Origin: Flavobacterium tibetense
Lineage (GTDB): Bacteria > Bacteroidota > Bacteroidia > Flavobacteriales > Flavobacteriaceae
Direction: 5' to 3'
Length of the DNA stretch: 64,000 nt
Assembly: GCF_003293845.1 (NCBI RefSeq)
Contig: NZ_QLST01000013.1
Location: forward strand, 1-64,000
Below are positions 55,221 through 62,848 of this stretch, one piece after another; position 1 is the stretch's first letter; each line of letters opens with the position of its first letter. Made by a program: the position numbers and the translations under genes. The notes beneath the pieces were generated by a model, which had not been told where the DNA came from, ran no database searches, and saw only the letters and a program-made list of their open reading frames with translations.

Positions 55221-58200
55221 ATGACGTCATTCAATTTTAAAAAATGGAACACCATTTTAGGTTGGGTAGTTTTTGCCATTGCATTAGCCACTTATTCATT
55301 AACCGTTGAACCTACTATAAGTTTTTGGGATTGTAGCGAATACATTGCCACATCAGCGAAATTAGAAGTTGGACATCCGCCAGGAGCTCCTTTATTTCAA
55401 ATGTTTGGTGCTTTTTTCGCCATGTTTGCTTTTGAAGCCGAACAAGTTGCATTGATGGTTAACATGATGTCTGTGTTTTCGAGTGCTTTTACAGTTTTGT
55501 TTATGTTTTGGTCACTTACACTATTAATGAAACGCCTTTTTGTAAAAGACGAAACAAACAACAACAATGCTATTATGGTATTGGGAAGTGCTTTTATTGC
55601 TTCATTGGCTTTTAGTTTTACAGATAGCTTTTGGTTTAATGCTGTAGAAGCAGAAGTTTATGCTATGGCAACACTATTAATTGCAGTATTGCTTTGGCTT
55701 GGACTACGTTGGGAACAAGATATGGATGAACCAAAAGGAAACAAATGGTTGCTATTGATTTCACTAGTTATTGGACTTTCATTTGGAGTGCATTTCATGG
55801 CAATTCTAACTATTCCTTCAATAGGATTCATCTATTACTTCAAAAAACACAAAAATATTACGCTTAAAAGTTTCATAATAGCCAATGTTATTATCGTTTC
55901 AATCTTATTGTTTATTTTTAAATTATTACTTCCTTATACACTAGCCTTTTTTGGAAAAACAGAAATTTTTATGGTTAATAGTCTTGGATTGCCCTTCAAT
56001 TCAGGAACTATTTTTGCGTTTTTAGTGATTGTTGCTGTTTTTTATTTTGGATTGCGCTATACCAAACAAAAAGGTATGGTTTTACCAAACACCATATTAC
56101 TTTCTGTGCTTTTTATTCTAATTGGATTCTCTACTTGGATGATGCTTCCTATTAGAGCAAATGCTAATGTTCCTATTAACGAAAATAAGCCGTCAGATGC
56201 TGCAGAGGTTCTAGCTTATTACAACCGTGAACAATATGGCGAACAACAATTGTTTTATGGTCCTCAATTCTCAGATTCGTATTCTGGTTTAGACGAAAAC
56301 AATCCATACTCGGATGATAAACCGAACTATGAAAGAGATTACACGCAAAAAAAATACATCATTACGAATAACTATAAAAACGCTAAACAAAACACAGACG
56401 ACAATCACAAAGCATTTTTACCGAGAATGTGGAGTTCTGAGCATGCTGTAAATTACATGTCTTTTACTGAACCATTAGATTTTAGGATAAAGCCTGAATA
56501 TGCTGATGAACAAGAATTAGTAGAAATCGTAGCCGAATTTAGAAATGTTTTCAATCAAGGAAGATTGGATTTAGAAGATTATGATAGCTTCTTGAAATCA
56601 TATGGTGAATATTTAATCATTGAAAAACCATCTTTTGCTAATAACATCAAGTTTATGGTGGAATATCAATTTGGTTATATGTATTGGCGCTATTTGATGT
56701 GGAATTTCGTAGGGAAACAAAATGACAATCAATGGAAAGGCGATGCGCTTAACGGAAATTGGATTAGCGGAATAAACGTTTTTGACGAAACAAGATTAGG
56801 CAATCAAAGTCAGTTGAGCTCCGATATGAAAAACAATAGAGGTAGAAATACCTATTACTTCTTACCATTTCTTTTAGCTGTAATTGGTATCGTTTTTCAC
56901 ATTAGAAAAGATTTAAAAAGTTTTTATGTTTTACTGGCACTATTCTTATTTACAGGAATTGCTTTGAAAATTTACTTAAACGAACGTCCGTTTGAACCTA
57001 GAGAACGTGATTATGCTTTAGTGGGCTCGTTTTATGTGTTTGCTATGTGGATAGGTTTTGGAATTTATGGTATCTATGACGGAATCAAAAAATTCATTCA
57101 ACCAAAAGTTGCTATTCCATTGGTATTGGTTATTTCTCTTTTAGCTGCTCCCGTTTTATTGGCAAAAGAAAATTGGGACGATCATAACCGTTCTAATAAG
57201 TATACGGCATTAGCAATGGCTAAAAAATATTTAGATTCTTGTGAACCGAACGCAATTTTGTTTACTATTGGCGACAATGACACATTCCCGCTTTGGTATG
57301 CACAAGAAATTGAAGGCTACAGAACGGATGTGCGAATTGTTAACACCAGTTTATTCATGACAGATTGGTACATTGACCAAATGAAACGAAAAGCTTATGA
57401 TTCTGAACCTGTTCCAATTTCTTTCAGTAGAGAACAATACCGAGGTAGTAATAGAGATTACAGTTTCTTCGTAGAAAGAACCGAAGATCCAATACTATTA
57501 GATGATTTAATCAAGTTTATGTCATTGGAAGATGAAAGAGCAAAAGTGCAATTGCGAAGCGGACTTTGGGTAAATTATTTCCCATCCAAAAAAATCATTA
57601 TTCCAATTGATAAAGACCACATTATTAAGAACAAAGTAGTTTCAGAAAAGTTCTATGATTCTATAGTTCCAGCTATTACTTTTGAAATCAAAAAAGAAGC
57701 TTTGTACAAAAACCGATTGATGATGCTAGACATCGTGAATCAAAATAATTGGGAAAGACCTATTTATTTCACAGGTGGAAGTTTTGGCGAAGACGATTAT
57801 TTGTGGATGAAAGATTATTTACAATTAGATGGTTTATGTTTCAAACTTGTTCCAGTAAGGAAAGCGCAAAAAGGAGGTCCAAATCCAATGGAAATGGGCT
57901 ATATTGATAGTGACAAAATGTTTGATATCGTAACCAAATGGGATTGGGGCAATAGCGGTTCAGATAAGATTTATCACGATCCAGACACGCGAAGAAACGG
58001 AATAACCTACCGAACCAATCTAGCGCGATTAATGGAAACTTTAATCATTGAAGAAAAAAAGGATAAAGCCAAAAAAATTGCAGATTTGGCAATGGAAAAA
58101 ATGCCAATTGAGCATTTCAACTATTACACACTAGTAGAACCATTTGCGCAAGGCTATTACGAATTAAATGAAAGAGAAAAGGCAAGAGAAATTCTAAGTA

Positions 58201-58421
58201 AGCTAATTAAAAAATACCAAGAAGAGTTAACTTTCTTTAGTAGTTTAAAATCGAGCGAACAATACGCAATGCGAGTAGATATTGTTTCTAACATTGAACG
58301 TTACAGAAACATCATTAGAATTGCTGACGACGCAAAAGATGTTGATTTTTACAAACAAGAAAAAGTAAAATTCAATAATTTCAATAAAATGTTTGCCAAT
58401 TTTGGCAGAAAAATGGAGTAA
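55221..58421 (+). CDS. DUF2723 family membrane protein (GT117-type, TMEM260-like)
   Basis: 1066 residues. The N-terminal half is polytopic with about ten or more helices and the DUF2723 signatures: WDCSEYIATSAKLEVGHPPG then APLFQMFGAFFAMF, and FWFNAVEAEVYAMATLL. Further helices lie near 560-650. The C-terminal region is soluble (GDNDTFPLWYAQEIEGYRTDV; a helical tail). Eukaryotic TMEM260 relatives are protein O-mannosyltransferases, so a lipid-sugar-dependent glycosyltransferase role is plausible. Substrate unknown. Followed by a strong terminator. Confidence 0.88.
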   Translation: MTSFNFKKWNTILGWVVFAIALATYSLTVEPTISFWDCSEYIATSAKLEVGHPPGAPLFQMFGAFFAMFAFEAEQVALMVNMMSVFSSAFTVLFMFWSLTLLMKRLFVKDETNNNNAIMVLGSAFIASLAFSFTDSFWFNAVEAEVYAMATLLIAVLLWLGLRWEQDMDEPKGNKWLLLISLVIGLSFGVHFMAILTIPSIGFIYYFKKHKNITLKSFIIANVIIVSILLFIFKLLLPYTLAFFGKTEIFMVNSLGLPFNSGTIFAFLVIVAVFYFGLRYTKQKGMVLPNTILLSVLFILIGFSTWMMLPIRANANVPINENKPSDAAEVLAYYNREQYGEQQLFYGPQFSDSYSGLDENNPYSDDKPNYERDYTQKKYIITNNYKNAKQNTDDNHKAFLPRMWSSEHAVNYMSFTEPLDFRIKPEYADEQELVEIVAEFRNVFNQGRLDLEDYDSFLKSYGEYLIIEKPSFANNIKFMVEYQFGYMYWRYLMWNFVGKQNDNQWKGDALNGNWISGINVFDETRLGNQSQLSSDMKNNRGRNTYYFLPFLLAVIGIVFHIRKDLKSFYVLLALFLFTGIALKIYLNERPFEPRERDYALVGSFYVFAMWIGFGIYGIYDGIKKFIQPKVAIPLVLVISLLAAPVLLAKENWDDHNRSNKYTALAMAKKYLDSCEPNAILFTIGDNDTFPLWYAQEIEGYRTDVRIVNTSLFMTDWYIDQMKRKAYDSEPVPISFSREQYRGSNRDYSFFVERTEDPILLDDLIKFMSLEDERAKVQLRSGLWVNYFPSKKIIIPIDKDHIIKNKVVSEKFYDSIVPAITFEIKKEALYKNRLMMLDIVNQNNWERPIYFTGGSFGEDDYLWMKDYLQLDGLCFKLVPVRKAQKGGPNPMEMGYIDSDKMFDIVTKWDWGNSGSDKIYHDPDTRRNGITYRTNLARLMETLIIEEKKDKAKKIADLAMEKMPIEHFNYYTLVEPFAQGYYELNEREKAREILSKLIKKYQEELTFFSSLKSSEQYAMRVDIVSNIERYRNIIRIADDAKDVDFYKQEKVKFNNFNKMFANFGRKME

Positions 58422-58443
58422 AAATTCTTTTTAAAAAAATTCA

Positions 58444-58484
58444 TGTACCAAAGAACTACTAATTTTCTTTGGTACATTTTTTTT
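58444..58484 (+). terminator. Terminator of the DUF2723 gene
   Basis: TGTACCAAAGAA / TTCTTTGGTACA form a 12-bp stem, with a 9-nt loop, followed by eight T. Confidence 0.9.
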
Positions 58485-58488
58485 ATAG

Positions 58489-58496
58489 TACATTTG
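58489..58496 (+). promoter_or_regulatory. -7 box directly before the deacetylase start
   Basis: TACATTTG ends 4 nt before ATG 58501. TTTG at 58468-58471, inside the preceding terminator, could act as -33 box with a short 17-bp spacer. This implies a leaderless transcript. Confidence 0.5.
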
Positions 58497-58500
58497 TTAT

Positions 58501-59256
58501 ATGGAATTCTTTTGGACAAAAACACCTAAAACAGTAAAAAAGCTACTCCGAAATTTTATTTGGGAAGTTCCTAATTCCAACAATACGATTTATCTAACAT
58601 TTGATGATGGTCCCATTCCCGAAGTTACCGAATGGGTTTTGGATATATTAAAAGAAGAAAACATTAAAGCCACTTTTTTTTGCATTGGCGATAACATTCA
58701 AAAACACCCAACTATTTACCAAAGAATTCTTAATGAAGGGCACAAAACAGGAAATCACACCTTCAATCACTTGAACGGATGGTCGACAAAAACCAAAAAT
58801 TACATTAAGAATTTTAAGTTGTGTGAAAATGAAATAAAGAAATTCCAAATTTTAAATTCCAAATTCCAAACTGTCAAACTGAGCGAAGTCGAAGTAACAA
58901 ATTCCAAAGTTGAATTCGAAGCATCTGAAAATCTGAAAATCCGAAAATCAGACTCCCAACTTCCAACTCCCGACTTCCAACTCTTTCGTCCTCCTTATGG
59001 AAAAATGACTTTGAGTCAATCGAAAAAGATTCAAAAATTGGGATATAAAATTGTGATGTGGGATGTGTTGAGTTATGATTTCAAACCTTCAATTACAGCA
59101 GAAAAATGCAAAGAAAATGTCTTGAAAAACACTACAGCAGGAAGCATCATTGTTTTTCACGATAGTATTAAAGCGGAAAAAACACTAAGAAAAATACTTC
59201 CAGAGGTAATTCAGAAATTAAAAAATAAAGGATTTCAGTTTGATGTGCTAGCTTAG
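58501..59256 (+). CDS. Polysaccharide deacetylase (NodB homology domain) with a repeat-derived insert
   Basis: 251 residues of the CE4 family, which removes acetyl groups from N-acetylglucosamine-type glycans. Motifs in order: TFDDGPIPE (metal Asp), GNHTFNHLN (His-x3-His), FRPPYGK, MWDVLSYDF and IIVFHDS. There is no obvious signal peptide. Between the second and third motifs sits an extra segment of about 50 residues (KFQILNSKFQ to PTPDFQ) encoded by heptamer and octamer repeats at 58840-58983, in frame. All catalytic motifs survive, so activity is possible. The stop overlaps the convergent thioredoxin gene by 4 bp. Confidence 0.9.
   Translation: MEFFWTKTPKTVKKLLRNFIWEVPNSNNTIYLTFDDGPIPEVTEWVLDILKEENIKATFFCIGDNIQKHPTIYQRILNEGHKTGNHTFNHLNGWSTKTKNYIKNFKLCENEIKKFQILNSKFQTVKLSEVEVTNSKVEFEASENLKIRKSDSQLPTPDFQLFRPPYGKMTLSQSKKIQKLGYKIVMWDVLSYDFKPSITAEKCKENVLKNTTAGSIIVFHDSIKAEKTLRKILPEVIQKLKNKGFQFDVLA
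58840..58983. repeat. Short tandem repeats inserted in the deacetylase gene
   Basis: Six phased 7-mers (AAATTCC, AAATTTT, AAATTCC, AAATTCC, AAACTGT, CAAACTG) at 58840-58881 lead into ACTGAGCGAAGTCGAAGT, a phrase common in Bacteroidetes intergenic repeats. Then come three 8-mers ATCTGAAA/ATCCGAAA (58923-58946) and four 7-mers YCCRACT (58955-58982). Confidence 0.85.
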
Positions 59257-59549
59257 ATTTGTTCTTGTACCAATGAAATAAGCGTATTGGCATCTAATTC
59301 GCCACTTTGTCTCCAAACCATTTGACCATCTTTGTAAATCATTAGTGTTGGCAGTCCTTTTACTCGAAGCGCATCGGCCAATTCACGGTTTTTATCCACA
59401 TCAATTTTAATCACTCGGGCTTTATCGCCTAATGCTGCAGCCACATGTTTGATTACTTCGTTCATCGCTACCGAAGGTTCATTCCACTCTGTAAAAAAAT
59501 CAATTAATACAGGGACTTGTGCATCAATAAGTTCTCCAAATTTTGACAT
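59253..59549 (-). CDS. Thioredoxin-fold protein lacking both active-site cysteines
   Basis: 98 residues, the length of a plain thioredoxin. The fold is intact: VPVLIDFFTEW, a helix, ARVIKIDVDKN, and the cis-Pro strand KGLPTLMIYKDG. Where WCGPC is expected the sequence reads WNEPS, so neither cysteine is present; there is no Cys in the protein. It cannot act as a dithiol reductase and may bind partners instead. It has its own promoter box at 59602-59609 and a leader of about 50 nt. Confidence 0.88.
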   Translation of the reverse strand: MSKFGELIDAQVPVLIDFFTEWNEPSVAMNEVIKHVAAALGDKARVIKIDVDKNRELADALRVKGLPTLMIYKDGQMVWRQSGELDANTLISLVQEQI

Positions 59550-59601
59550 ATAATAAGTGTATTTGTCTTTGAATGTATTATTCCTAACGAAAAATATTAT
59601 A

Positions 59602-59609
59602 CAAATGTA
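59602..59609 (-). promoter_or_regulatory. -7 box of the thioredoxin-fold gene
   Basis: Minus-strand TACATTTG (TAnnTTTG). Confidence 0.5.
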
Positions 59610-59623
59610 GCATTTTTACTGAA

Positions 59624-60853
59624 TTACGCCACATTTTTCCCTTTTTTTAGTTCAATTACCGTAATTTCCGGCATAATTCCTACTCTTCCAGGATAAGCAT
59701 GAAACCCAAAACCGCGATTTACATAAACATATCTTCCAATATTTTCATATAAGCCAGCCCATTGTTTGTAAACATATTGCACCGGACTCCATTTAATCCA
59801 ACCCGGAATTTCTATCCCAAACTGCAATCCGTGAGTATGACCAGAAAGCGTTAAATGAAACTGATTTTCGTGATGCTGAATAATTTCGTCCCAATGACTT
59901 GGGTCGTGACTTAAAACTATTTTGAAATCTTCTTTTGATAATCCTTGTGAAGCTAAATTTAAATCACCTCGTTCACCAAATTTTCTTCCCCAATTTTCTA
60001 CACCAACAATTGCCAATTCCTGATTGTTTTTCTGAATTTTCACATGTTCGTTCAATAACAATTTGAAATCAATTTTTTCATGAATTGATTTAATTGCCTC
60101 AAAATTTTGGATTTTATCTTGTTGGGAAGGCCAATTGATATATTCTCCATAATCATGATTACCAAGAACGGAAAACTTACCCAATTTTGGATTATGAATT
60201 CCTTTGAAGGTATCAATCCACGGATCCATTTCCGTAGCGTGTGTATTCACAATATCACCAGTGAATAATACCAAATCCGAATTTTGTTCATTGATTAAGT
60301 CAATCGCATATTGGATTTTTTCGGCATCATCAAAACTTCCACTATGAATGTCTGAAATATGTGTGATGGTTGTTCCATCAAAAGCATCTGGCAAATCCGT
60401 AAAAAACAACGTTTGCTTGATTACTTTGAAATTATATTTTCCTTTCAACATACCGTACAAAAATGAAGCAAAAGGAATAGCTGCTACTCCTAAAGCAACC
60501 TTACTAACAAATTTTCTTCTATCAGGTAAAAAGCCACTTTCGGTGTTTTTAGCAAAAAGTCCTATTATTCCAGCAAAAAATCTAAAAATATCTTCACTGA
60601 ATAAAATGATAGTAACCAATAATTTTGGAATATAAAGCAATAACAGTAACCCTAATGTCATCATAGTTTTAGGGGTTTGCCCTATACTTCTATCGAAATT
60701 AGTCAATTGGTATACAATATAAAATAAAGCAATTGCAGACGTTACAAAGTAAAACACAAAAAACACTTTCGATTTTACCAAAGTTTTAAACGCCTGAAAC
60801 GCATAAATTTCTAGAATAGCAACAAATATCAAAAAAACAATCCAACGAATCAT
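59624..60853 (-). CDS. Membrane-bound metallophosphoesterase
   Basis: 409 residues. About four N-terminal membrane helices (1-140) precede a calcineurin-like phosphoesterase domain. Its metal motifs are in order: HISDIHSGSFD, FTGDIVNTH, VLGNHDYGEY, VLSHDPSHW, LSGHTHGLQFG. Layout resembles YkuE/YaeI-type enzymes, some of which act on UDP-diacylglucosamine in other bacteria. That substrate is not shown here. Confidence 0.9.
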   Translation of the reverse strand: MIRWIVFLIFVAILEIYAFQAFKTLVKSKVFFVFYFVTSAIALFYIVYQLTNFDRSIGQTPKTMMTLGLLLLLYIPKLLVTIILFSEDIFRFFAGIIGLFAKNTESGFLPDRRKFVSKVALGVAAIPFASFLYGMLKGKYNFKVIKQTLFFTDLPDAFDGTTITHISDIHSGSFDDAEKIQYAIDLINEQNSDLVLFTGDIVNTHATEMDPWIDTFKGIHNPKLGKFSVLGNHDYGEYINWPSQQDKIQNFEAIKSIHEKIDFKLLLNEHVKIQKNNQELAIVGVENWGRKFGERGDLNLASQGLSKEDFKIVLSHDPSHWDEIIQHHENQFHLTLSGHTHGLQFGIEIPGWIKWSPVQYVYKQWAGLYENIGRYVYVNRGFGFHAYPGRVGIMPEITVIELKKGKNVA

Positions 60854-60923
60854 TAGCTCTTTTTTTTTTGCAAAGTAACTACATCTTAGTCAATTGAAAA
60901 TGTATTTATTAAAATTTTAACGA

Positions 60924-60960
60924 TAAAAAAAGCTGCAAATATGTTACAACTTGTAGCTTT
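60924..60960 (-). terminator. Terminator of the DUF4394 gene
   Basis: AAAGCTGCAA pairs with TTGTAGCTTT (one G-T wobble) around a 12-nt loop. A T-run follows on the minus strand. Confidence 0.75.
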
Positions 60961-60979
60961 CATATTAAAAATTTAATCT

Positions 60980-62512
60980 TTAAAATCCTAAACCTACAGC
61001 CATTGCAGTAATATTTGGCGAAAAATTCACTACTTTAGTCGCTGCTCCAGTTGATAAATTAATTTTATAAACTGCTTGTTCACTATTTACATTCAAAATA
61101 GCGAAAGCTTCATTACTATTGCCTCCAATATCAAAACCGTTCATTGCAGTTGCTGTTACTCCCAAACTTCCAACTAAAACTAGCGTACCGTCATTTGGTG
61201 GATTTTGTAAGTACAAGCTATTATTATTGGTATCAATTACAAAAAGTTGTGTACTTGTAGTTTGAGCAAAATTATTCGTGTAAGCCGCTGCTGTAACAGA
61301 AGGTGAACTTGGATTCAAATTTCCATCAGTTGCTACCACTGTTCCTAAATCTGGATGTAAACGTAAATTTTGACCCGTGTTACTTACTAATCGAATTCTA
61401 TCCACCGTTGGGTTAAAATCAAAACCAAAATCGGTACCTGAAAGAGTTGGACTCAAACCTGAACCAATAGCTGTTACTTGTCCGTTTGCAATATTGATTG
61501 TTAGCATTCTACTTTGATTAGTAACGGCATATAAAGCTCCATTAGCTGGTCTGAAATCCAATCCTACAATTTGCTCATTAGCATTCATTCCTATCAAATT
61601 CACTGAATTAGATGAACCTAATAAAGGATTAATACGGTATAAAACATTTGATGCTGAAGTAGCATAAGCTATTGGGTTAGATTTAAAAGCAACTTCAACG
61701 ATTTGTTGTGTAAATGTTCCAATCCAAATTGCTTTTCCAGTTGCTAAACTGATAGTGTACAATCTTGACTCGTTATTTTTATTGTTCACCGCCATAGCAT
61801 AATTTGAATTTGGCATAATATCGAATCCTCCTACACCATCAAAATCAACTTCTAAATTTCCAACTTCTTGTAAACCTCCATCATTTGGTGGATTTTGCAC
61901 ATATAATTTATCTGCTGTATAATCAATATCATATAATAAAGTAGAAGTGCTTCCTGAAACACTATTAGTATAAGCAATAGCTTCAACTCTTGCATTTGGC
62001 ACACCATTTAAACTTCCATCAGTAGCAACAACAGTTCCTAATTCTGGGTGTAAACGTAAATTTTGACCGTTATTAGATACTAAACGAATTCTATCAACCG
62101 TTGGGTTAAAATCAATAGAAGAAGATGTTCCTGCAATTTGTGGTGTAAAAGCAGTCGTTCCAAGTGGTGTTGCTAAACCAGAATTTTCGTTAATTAAATA
62201 CAATCTGCTTGAAGAACCTAAACCATATAATTGTCCGGTTGCTGGTCTGTAATCAATACTAATAATAGATTCCCCAGATTGTAATCCAGAAATTGTTAAC
62301 GAGCGAATAGGCGAACCTAAATTTCTAGCATTAAAATAAAAAACTTTATTATCATTGCTTAACGCAGTAAATTCAACCAAAGGAGCAACTTGTGGCATAG
62401 GAATTGGCTCTGGTTGTGGCATCGGCGCAGCATCATCATCTGAACATGCTACAAAAAAAGTCAGTAAACCCATCAGTAATACTGATTTCAAAGGAAATAA
62501 ATTTTGTCTCAT
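60980..62512 (-). CDS. Lipoprotein with two DUF4394 domains
   Basis: 510 residues. A lipoprotein signal ends in LTFFVACSDDD (Cys at about residue 23), then a Pro-rich spacer. Two copies of a 231-residue DUF4394-type beta-propeller-like domain follow. Each contains a copy of IDFNPTVDRIRLVSN or FDFNPTVDRIRLVSN and then GQNLRLHP.LGTVVATDG. The family has no known activity to my knowledge. The exported, lipid-anchored location is inferred from the signal. Monocistronic. Confidence 0.87.
   Translation of the reverse strand: MRQNLFPLKSVLLMGLLTFFVACSDDDAAPMPQPEPIPMPQVAPLVEFTALSNDNKVFYFNARNLGSPIRSLTISGLQSGESIISIDYRPATGQLYGLGSSSRLYLINENSGLATPLGTTAFTPQIAGTSSSIDFNPTVDRIRLVSNNGQNLRLHPELGTVVATDGSLNGVPNARVEAIAYTNSVSGSTSTLLYDIDYTADKLYVQNPPNDGGLQEVGNLEVDFDGVGGFDIMPNSNYAMAVNNKNNESRLYTISLATGKAIWIGTFTQQIVEVAFKSNPIAYATSASNVLYRINPLLGSSNSVNLIGMNANEQIVGLDFRPANGALYAVTNQSRMLTINIANGQVTAIGSGLSPTLSGTDFGFDFNPTVDRIRLVSNTGQNLRLHPDLGTVVATDGNLNPSSPSVTAAAYTNNFAQTTSTQLFVIDTNNNSLYLQNPPNDGTLVLVGSLGVTATAMNGFDIGGNSNEAFAILNVNSEQAVYKINLSTGAATKVVNFSPNITAMAVGLGF
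61335..62115. repeat. 693-bp internal duplication in the DUF4394 gene
   Basis: Equivalent points such as GTAAACGTAAATTTTGAC lie 693 bp apart (about 61357 and 62050). The blocks are near identical at nucleotide level around the FNPTVDRIRLVSN and LRLHP motifs, and diverged elsewhere. Confidence 0.75.
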
Positions 62513-62570
62513 AATTAATTTGTTTTAGGCTATTTACGAGACAAATTCAGAAATGGTTTTTTTCTGTCAA

Positions 62571-62669
62571 TTATTTATTGAAAAAAAACAAGAATATTGC
62601 ATTCAATACTATTATAGTTATCACAGCAGCAATTAATATCCTCAAAGAAATGGTGTAGTTTTTCATCAT
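62571..62669 (-). CDS. Possible 32-residue membrane microprotein
   Basis: ATG-ATG start at 62669/62666 and TAA at 62571. The peptide begins MMKNYTISLR, then has a single hydrophobic helix (ILIAAVITIIVLNAIFLFFF) and ends NK, as in known small single-pass membrane proteins. It lies in an otherwise empty intergenic region. No good promoter box was found, so it may be chance. Confidence 0.3.
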   Translation of the reverse strand: MMKNYTISLRILIAAVITIIVLNAIFLFFFNK

Positions 62670-62814
62670 TATACTATTTGGGAAGACAATATTAAATCTT
62701 TTATTTAAGACAAATTCTTCAATTGTGTGTAAATGCTTTTTCAGTTTATGAAACTGTGTTTTTGATTTACGAAACTAAAGTTTAATATCCTTCCCAACTT
62801 TTATACTATATTCG

Positions 62815-62822
62815 TAACTTTG
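62815..62822 (+). promoter_or_regulatory. -7 box of polA
   Basis: TAACTTTG (TAnnTTTG), 26 nt before ATG 62849. Confidence 0.5.
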
Positions 62823-62848
62823 AAAATTGAATTGAAATACCAGAATTT

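Larger units (their letters stand above)
62513..62848. other. Intergenic region between the DUF4394 gene and polA
   Basis: About 335 bp, divergent. It holds a TAACTTTG box for polA (62815-62822) on the plus strand and one possible 32-codon frame on the minus strand (62571-62669). No terminator or repeat is evident. Confidence 0.6.
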
